Source of the DNA: Kitasatospora indigofera
GTDB lineage: Bacteria > Actinomycetota > Actinomycetes > Streptomycetales > Streptomycetaceae
Reading direction: 5' to 3'
Assembly: GCF_014655955.1 (NCBI RefSeq)
Contig: NZ_BNBO01000054.1
Span: 1-60,969 of the forward strand
DNA length: 60,969 bases
In this document: one piece after another, positions 56,395 to 60,969 of the stretch
Position numbering within the stretch: position 1 is the stretch's first letter
How the letters are laid out: each line of letters opens with the position of its first letter
Translations under genes and position numbers: made by a program
The notes under the pieces: generated by a model
What the model was told of the DNA's origin: nothing
The model's database searches: none
The model's input: the letters and a program-made list of their open reading frames with translations, nothing else

Positions 56395-57168
56395 CTACAG
56401 CCGGTCGCCCGGGAGGTCCAGGTACTTCCGCCGCAGCAGGTCGATCACCGGGTGGCCGCCCGGCAGGGCCAGCCCGTCGACGGCGGAGATCGCCTGGACC
56501 CCGATCGCCGCGTTGGTGGCGAAGGCCGCCTCGAAGCCCGCCAGGTCGGCGAGCCGGACCGGCTCCGTGACGCTCCCGTGCACCTGCTTGACCAGCTCCA
56601 TCGTGGTGCCCACCAGGCACCGGGCGGCCGGCCAGAGGACCTGCCCGTCCCGGACGAAGCCGACGTTCCAGGTGCCGCCCTCGGAGACTTCCGACCCGGC
56701 GTCGGTGAACAGGGCGTCGTCGAAGCCGGCCTGCTGGGCCGCCCGGCGCTGCCGGAGCGAGCTGAAGAGGCCGACACTCTTGATCTCGGGCGCGTCCCGG
56801 ACGAACCGCACCGACCGGACCCGCAGCGGCGGCAGCGGCAGATCGCCGGCCGGCCGGGTCGTCACCAGCACCTGCGGGCGGCCGCCCGCGCCCAGCCGGC
56901 CGATGTCCAGGGCCGGGTCGAAGACGGTGACCCGCAGCACCGCGGTGCCGGCGGCGGGCGCCGCGCGCGCGGCCAGCTCCCGGACCCGCCCGGTGTCCAG
57001 CTCCACGCCGAAGACGGCCCGGCAGTCCCGGGCCAGCCGCGCCAGGTGCAGTGCCAGACCGCGGGCCCGGCCCTCCTCCACCCGCATCGAGGTGAAGTGG
57101 CCGTAGTTGGTCAGGGCCAGCGCCTGCAGCTCGTCCGCCCCGACGGGCCTGCCGTTGAGTTCCGCCAT
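56395..57168 (-). CDS. Class IV aminotransferase (PLP-dependent), 257 aa
   Basis: Fold-type IV enzyme: ALTNYGHFTSMRVEEGRARG at the substrate pocket, RLARDCRAVFG, VRDAPEIKSVGLFSSLRQRR with the PLP-binding Lys in EIKSV, the FTDAGSEVSEGGTWNVGFV cofactor Glu region and GVQAISAVDGLALPGGHPVI. The family covers branched-chain aminotransferase, D-amino acid aminotransferase and aminodeoxychorismate lyase. The short length (257) favours the lyase/D-aminotransferase side. Monocistronic by position, facing the methyltransferase. Confidence 0.87.
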   Translation of the reverse strand: MAELNGRPVGADELQALALTNYGHFTSMRVEEGRARGLALHLARLARDCRAVFGVELDTGRVRELAARAAPAAGTAVLRVTVFDPALDIGRLGAGGRPQVLVTTRPAGDLPLPPLRVRSVRFVRDAPEIKSVGLFSSLRQRRAAQQAGFDDALFTDAGSEVSEGGTWNVGFVRDGQVLWPAARCLVGTTMELVKQVHGSVTEPVRLADLAGFEAAFATNAAIGVQAISAVDGLALPGGHPVIDLLRRKYLDLPGDRL

Positions 57169-57235
57169 GCGCCCAGCATGCCAGCCGCCTCCGGCGGCCC
57201 CGGACCGGTACCCGGGGGCCGGCCCGCCCGGCCGC

Positions 57236-58525
57236 TCAACTCGACTCGGGGTGCACCCGGTGCAGGCCGCGGCGGTCGTAGTAGGTGGTCATCGCGAAAC
57301 CGAAGACGAGCGCGGCCACCGTCGCGATCGCGATCATCACCCAGGCCCGGGCCAGCCCGGCGTCGGCCTGCGCCCCGAAGTACAGGATCGACCGGACACC
57401 GTCGCTGAGCTGGCGCATCGGCTCGAAGACCGCCAGCCCCCGGTAGAAGGTCGGCAGCGCCTGCAGCGGGATGGTGGCGCCGGAGGAGGGCAGCGACAGG
57501 GCGATGAAGATGAACATGGCGATCAGCTGCCCGATCCCGCCGAACGCCGCGAGGAGCGCCTGCACCCCGAGCCCCACGGCGGCGCTGGCACAGACCGAGA
57601 ACACCCAGAGCAGCGGCAGGTGCGAGGCGTCCATGTCCAGGATCACCACCGTCGCGAGCATCACCAGGCTGGACGTCACCATCGCCAGCACGGCGGACAT
57701 CACGCTGGTGACCGCCAGGGTCCCGGTGCGGCTGATCCGGACCAGCGGCAGCTGGGTGCGCAGCGGCCCCAGCTCGCTGGCCGCGTACCCCAGCGAGACG
57801 TCCACGCCGTTGCTGATGATGTTGGCCCCGAGGAACCCGCAGAGCACCAGCAGCAGGGTGTAGTAGAAGGCGGTCAGCCCCAGTCCGCTGTGCGGGCCGA
57901 TCGGGTGGCCCACCTGGACCACCACCGCCAGCGGGTCGGCGACCAGCAGCCGGGCCGCGTTGGTCGCCGCGCCGCCCTGGGCCGCCGGCAGCGCGCTCAG
58001 GCTCGCGCCGAGCTGAAGCGAGGCCTGGTGCGCGGCCTCCTGCGAGATGGACGACGCGAGCGAGGACGCCAGGCTGCCCACCCCGGGGTTGGTGAGGACG
58101 AGCATGCTCGGCCTGGCTGGCTCCGGCTGGGCCGCGGCGCCCAGCGCCGCCACCGCCGCGGTGAGGCCGGCCGGCGCCTCCAGGACGCCGTACAGCTTGC
58201 CGGAGGCCAGCTGGTCCGTCGCGGCGGCCTTGTCGAGCGGCCGCCAGGAGACCTGCTGGTTCGGGTCGGGCGCGGCGAGGACGCCGGCGGTGATCCGCGC
58301 GCCGAGGTTCTCCTGCTGTCCGCCCAGCTGGGCGCCCTGGTCGGAGTTGACCAGGCCGATCGGCAGCCGGTGCAGGTCCGCGCGCGGGTTGACGATGCCG
58401 CCCATGTAGAGCAGGGAGAGCAGCAGGGCGACCGCTCCCACGATGATCGTCGGCAGCGCCCAGACCTTGGGGTTGCGCAGCACCTGCCAGGCGCTCACCC
58501 CGGCCCCGGACTGGTTCGAAGTCAT
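57236..58525 (-). CDS. DUF3533/YhgE-Pip-type ABC-2-like membrane protein, 429 aa
   Basis: One N-terminal helix (VWALPTIIVGAVALLLSLLY), a long external domain (GLVNSDQGAQ, LGARITAGVLAAPDPNQQVS, LTNPGVGSLASSLASSISQE) and five more helices at the C-terminal end (FYYTLLLVLCGFLGANIIS; LAMVTSSLVMLATVVILD; FIFIALSLPSSGATIPL). This is the YhgE/Pip-like layout, related to ABC-2 permeases and ESX-type secretion helpers. No ATPase is nearby. It follows the lipoprotein gene after 176 bp and may work with it. Confidence 0.8.
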   Translation of the reverse strand: MTSNQSGAGVSAWQVLRNPKVWALPTIIVGAVALLLSLLYMGGIVNPRADLHRLPIGLVNSDQGAQLGGQQENLGARITAGVLAAPDPNQQVSWRPLDKAAATDQLASGKLYGVLEAPAGLTAAVAALGAAAQPEPARPSMLVLTNPGVGSLASSLASSISQEAAHQASLQLGASLSALPAAQGGAATNAARLLVADPLAVVVQVGHPIGPHSGLGLTAFYYTLLLVLCGFLGANIISNGVDVSLGYAASELGPLRTQLPLVRISRTGTLAVTSVMSAVLAMVTSSLVMLATVVILDMDASHLPLLWVFSVCASAAVGLGVQALLAAFGGIGQLIAMFIFIALSLPSSGATIPLQALPTFYRGLAVFEPMRQLSDGVRSILYFGAQADAGLARAWVMIAIATVAALVFGFAMTTYYDRRGLHRVHPESS

Positions 58526-58701
58526 GGCTCTCCCGCGAGCGTCGGTCGGGCGGCCCCCGCAGCAAGCTAGCCGCTGACGGCCGGCCGGCCCCGGCGCCTC
58601 GCCCGTACGCGCACCGGGTGGGACCCGGTCGGCGGTGCCCCGACGGCGCCGGGGACGGGCCCGGGCCGGCGAACCGGACCGGGCCCGCCGGGCGGGAGCC
58701 G

Positions 58702-59466
58702 TCAGGCCTTGCCCTTGAGCCCCGCCGCCAGCTGGCCGGCCAGCTTGGTCGCGCCCGCCGTCCCCTTGTCCGTGCCGCTGCTCACCAGCACCGTCACCAC
58801 CGCGGTGCCCACCCGGGCCGCCACCAGGGTGGTGCCGCCCTTCCATTCGGGGCTGGTCAGGGTGATCACGTAGGCCTCGTCGCCTACGGCGGGCAGCGCC
58901 TTCTCGGCGACCGTCACCTTGCCGTTGGTCTGCGGGTCGGTGTAGCTCGGGCAGGCCAGCGAGAGCTTGCCGAGCGCCCCGACCACGGTCTGGGCGGTCT
59001 TGTCGCGGTAGACGTCGATCTCCTGCGCCGACTCGGCCGAGGCGTTCTTGTCGATGTAGGCGTTCTCCGCGAAGGAGACCCCTGATATGCCGGTGATCTC
59101 CGTCCAGGACGTCGCGCCGAGCCGGGTGCAGTCCGGTGCGGGCACCTCGGTGACGGCCGGGAGCTGGTAGGTGTCGCCGGTGTCGCGGGTGCTGGCGGCG
59201 TCGATCGCGAAGCCGGTGGCGAAGGCGGTGGCGGGGGCCAGCAGGGCCTTGAGCTGCGTACCGGTCAGCAGGCCGGCGTTGGGGTCGGCGGCGGCCGGCG
59301 CCGCAGGGGTCGCGGACGGTGTGGCGGCCGGTACCGCGGCCGGGGCGGCCGCGGTGGTGGCCGGCGCGGGGGCGGCGGCCTGCGGGGCGGCGGAGGAGCA
59401 GGCGGTCAGCGCCAGCGGGAGCACCGCGACGGCAAGGAGTCCGGCGGCAGGGGTGATGAGACGCAC
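58702..59466 (-). CDS. Lipoprotein with Ala/Pro-rich linker, 254 aa
   Basis: A lipobox LTAC (Cys23) after a standard signal, then about 40 residues of Ala/Thr/Pro linker, then a globular domain starting GLLTGTQLKALLAPATAFAT. It contains two cysteines (PAPDCTRLGA; SLACPSYTDP) that could form a disulfide, and a GGTTLVAARVGTAVVTVLVS strand pair. It resembles the sensor-like or PknH-extracellular-like lipoproteins of actinomycetes, without certainty. GTG start. It faces the MerR gene across 575 bp. Confidence 0.75.
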   Translation of the reverse strand: MRLITPAAGLLAVAVLPLALTACSSAAPQAAAPAPATTAAAPAAVPAATPSATPAAPAAADPNAGLLTGTQLKALLAPATAFATGFAIDAASTRDTGDTYQLPAVTEVPAPDCTRLGATSWTEITGISGVSFAENAYIDKNASAESAQEIDVYRDKTAQTVVGALGKLSLACPSYTDPQTNGKVTVAEKALPAVGDEAYVITLTSPEWKGGTTLVAARVGTAVVTVLVSSGTDKGTAGATKLAGQLAAGLKGKA

Positions 59467-60041
59467 GATGGGGCCCGACCTCGATGTTCGAATTTCGCGC
59501 GCACCGGATCGTCCGGGCGCTCTGGGGGGTGTCCGCTGCCCGGTCCGGGGGTGCGCCGGCGCTGCCGGTACCGTCGCCGGCCGGCCCGGCCACCGGCCCA
59601 CGGCGGCCTCGGGCAGCGTGGTCGCGCTGCGGCGGCGGGCGGGCGAGGCGGCGGGGGCAGGACGGGGCGGGCCGGAGCGGGCGGGGAGGCGGGCGTCGGG
59701 GGACACCGGCCAAGATCGGCAGCGGGACTCGCGCATCCCATCGGGTAACCACCGGCCGGGCAAGGGTTCAGCGGAAGTCTTTGCCCGACCATGTGAAATG
59801 TTTGCCGAAACGCCTGCGAAACGAGCAGATCAGGCGTATAAGCGAGGACGCCCGACTGACCGGTCCGGCCGGGCCCGCCCCTGCCCCCCGGGGGGACTCC
59901 GGACCCGGCGCGGGACCCGGGCCGGGCCGCGTCGGCCCCGGACGGACCGGCTGCGGGCGGTGTCACACTGCTACTGTCACAGCGAGAGTGTTCCGACCGG
60001 TGCCCGCCGACAGGTTCCCCGAGCAGCAAAGGCGCCGAGCC
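59467..60041. other. Long divergent intergenic region, lipoprotein / MerR
   Basis: 575 bp without a gene. The stretch 59780-59845 is relatively AT-rich and carries TATAAG (59837-59842) as a plausible -10 toward MerR. TGTCACA occurs twice as direct repeats (59961-59967 and 59975-59981), 14 bp apart, 61 bp before the MerR start. These are candidate MerR sites. The rest is GC-rich low complexity. Confidence 0.45.
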
Positions 60042-60914
60042 ATGACAGCCACGCCCGCCACGCCCGGCCTGTCCGCCACGCCCGGCCTGTCCGCCGCCCC
60101 GGCCGGGCCCGACGCCATGCCCGGCAGCGGACCCGACGCCGGGCCCGCCCCGGCCGGCGCCGGCACCCCGGGCACACCGCCGCCGCGGCTCACCGTCGAC
60201 GAGCTGGCGGCGCGGGCCGGTGTCACCGTCCGGACCCTGCGCTTCTACAGCACCAAGGGACTGCTGCCCCCGCCGGAGCTGGGCCCGCGCCGGGTCGGCC
60301 TGTACGGGGTCGAGCACCTGGACCGGCTGGAGCTGATCGAGGAGCTGCAGCGGCAGGGCCTGACGCTCGCCGCGATCGAGCGCTACCTGGCCCGGCTGCC
60401 CGAGGACATCAGCTCGCTCGACCTCGCGATCCACCGCGCGCTGGTCGCGTCCTGGATGCCGGAGACCGCCGAGGAGACCGGGCGGGCCCAGCTGGAGCGC
60501 CGGGCCGGGCGCGCGCTGTCGGACGCCGACATCGCCCGGCTGGCCGCGATGGGGGCCCTGGAGCGGACGGCGGAGGCCGACGTGTTCCGGGTCGATCCCG
60601 GCCTGCTCCCGCTCGGGGTGCGCGTGCTGGACGTGCCGATCCCGCTGGAGACCCTGGTGGCGGCCCGGGCCGTGGTGCTCGGGCACAGCCGGGCCACCGC
60701 GCACGAGCTGCACCGGCTGTTCCGCGAGACGGTCTGGAAGCCGTACCGGGAGAGCGGCCCGGCGCCGGCCGAACTGGAGCGGATGAAGGGGCTCACCGAC
60801 CACATCCAGCCGATGATCGCGCAGGCCCTGGTGACGGCGTTCCAGCGCTCGCTGCGCGAGGAACTGGGCGAGGAACTGGGCGACGACCGGGCCGCCGGGC
60901 CCGCCGAGGGCTGA
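60042..60914 (+). CDS. MerR-family regulator, 290 aa
   Basis: MerR domain: LTVDELAARAGVTVRTLRFY, STKGLLPPPELGPRRVGLYG and LIEELQRQGLTLAAIERYL. A long C-terminal region follows (IPLETLVAARAVVLGHSRAT; FRETVWKPYRESG) with no Cys cluster, so a small molecule rather than a metal is the likely signal. The first 45 residues are a disordered Ala/Pro/Gly arm containing an 18-bp tandem repeat (ATPGLS twice, about 60056-60095). ATG at 60042. Confidence 0.85.
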   Translation: MTATPATPGLSATPGLSAAPAGPDAMPGSGPDAGPAPAGAGTPGTPPPRLTVDELAARAGVTVRTLRFYSTKGLLPPPELGPRRVGLYGVEHLDRLELIEELQRQGLTLAAIERYLARLPEDISSLDLAIHRALVASWMPETAEETGRAQLERRAGRALSDADIARLAAMGALERTAEADVFRVDPGLLPLGVRVLDVPIPLETLVAARAVVLGHSRATAHELHRLFRETVWKPYRESGPAPAELERMKGLTDHIQPMIAQALVTAFQRSLREELGEELGDDRAAGPAEG

Positions 60915-60969
60915 CCCGGCCGCCGGGCCCCGGCCCCGTCGACGCCGGACGGCGCCGCGCGCGGGACCG

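Overview
The window looks like chromosomal DNA from a very GC-rich actinomycete of the Streptomyces/Kitasatospora type. The signs are extreme GC with strong third-position bias, a mycothiol-type maleylpyruvate isomerase family protein, a Streptomyces subtilisin inhibitor (SSI) family protein, a PucR regulator, an ECF42 sigma factor with its DGPF partner, a Streptomyces-type cysteine-containing leader peptide, and many genes whose start codon lies 6-8 nt after a -10-like hexamer with no ribosome binding site. I saw no rRNA, tRNA, CRISPR array, insertion sequence, integrase, or PKS/NRPS gene. The content is a mosaic of small catabolic, redox, stress and regulatory modules, many built as a regulator divergent from its target with palindromic operators between them.

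0-14 kb: a small zinc-ribbon protein and a DUF1876 protein; a YndJ/DUF1990 operon behind two identical-arm palindromes; an EamA exporter; an ECF sigma/anti-sigma pair with a COG4315-type lipoprotein; thioredoxin; GNAT; a TetR divergent from an amino-acid permease over a clean 17-bp operator; then a maltokinase-cap-like protein and an OsmC/flavoprotein disulfide reductase pair that overlaps by one base.

14-26 kb: an Asp-box propeller protein, a tandem Mop/TOBE molybdate-binding protein, an SSI inhibitor, a sulfite-oxidase-fold molybdopterin protein, PucR, a saccharopine-reductase-like protein, PlsC, a MarR divergent from a DODA/YgiD dioxygenase with twin 14-bp operators, a maleylpyruvate isomerase family protein, VOC, truncated hemoglobin plus GNAT, and an SDR-MerR operon with a 19-bp-spacer promoter.

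26-42 kb: acyl-CoA ligase, a GAF-LuxR regulator, a TIGR03084 protein, a secreted protein, an alpha/beta hydrolase divergent from MarR, and a TetR divergent from an FAD monooxygenase. The last two pairs are separated by arrays of evenly phased palindromes (14-bp and 17-bp periods). Then come an FGE-like protein with a membrane-anchored L7/L12-like protein, DUF4180, arylamine N-acetyltransferase, a GH3 glycosidase divergent from TetR, and rlmG.

42-49 kb is the most unusual part: a tight one-direction block encoding a cupin, a zinc-ribbon membrane protein and a second protein that share what I read as a degenerate Spo11/TopoVIA-like layout (QLxY helix plus Toprim-like strands), a membrane protein with an acidic Gly-rich tail, an asparagine-synthetase-like amide ligase that lacks the Cys2 nucleophile, and an aldehyde dehydrogenase. 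A 19-bp-stem terminator ends the block. I do not recognise this combination.

49-61 kb: FprA ferredoxin-NADP reductase, a one-cysteine AhpD-like protein, a leader peptide with alternative hairpins ahead of an IPNS-family oxygenase whose 3' end is partly duplicated downstream, YchJ, a DGPF/ECF42 pair, a methyltransferase, a class IV aminotransferase, a DUF3533/YhgE-type membrane protein, a lipoprotein and a MerR regulator.
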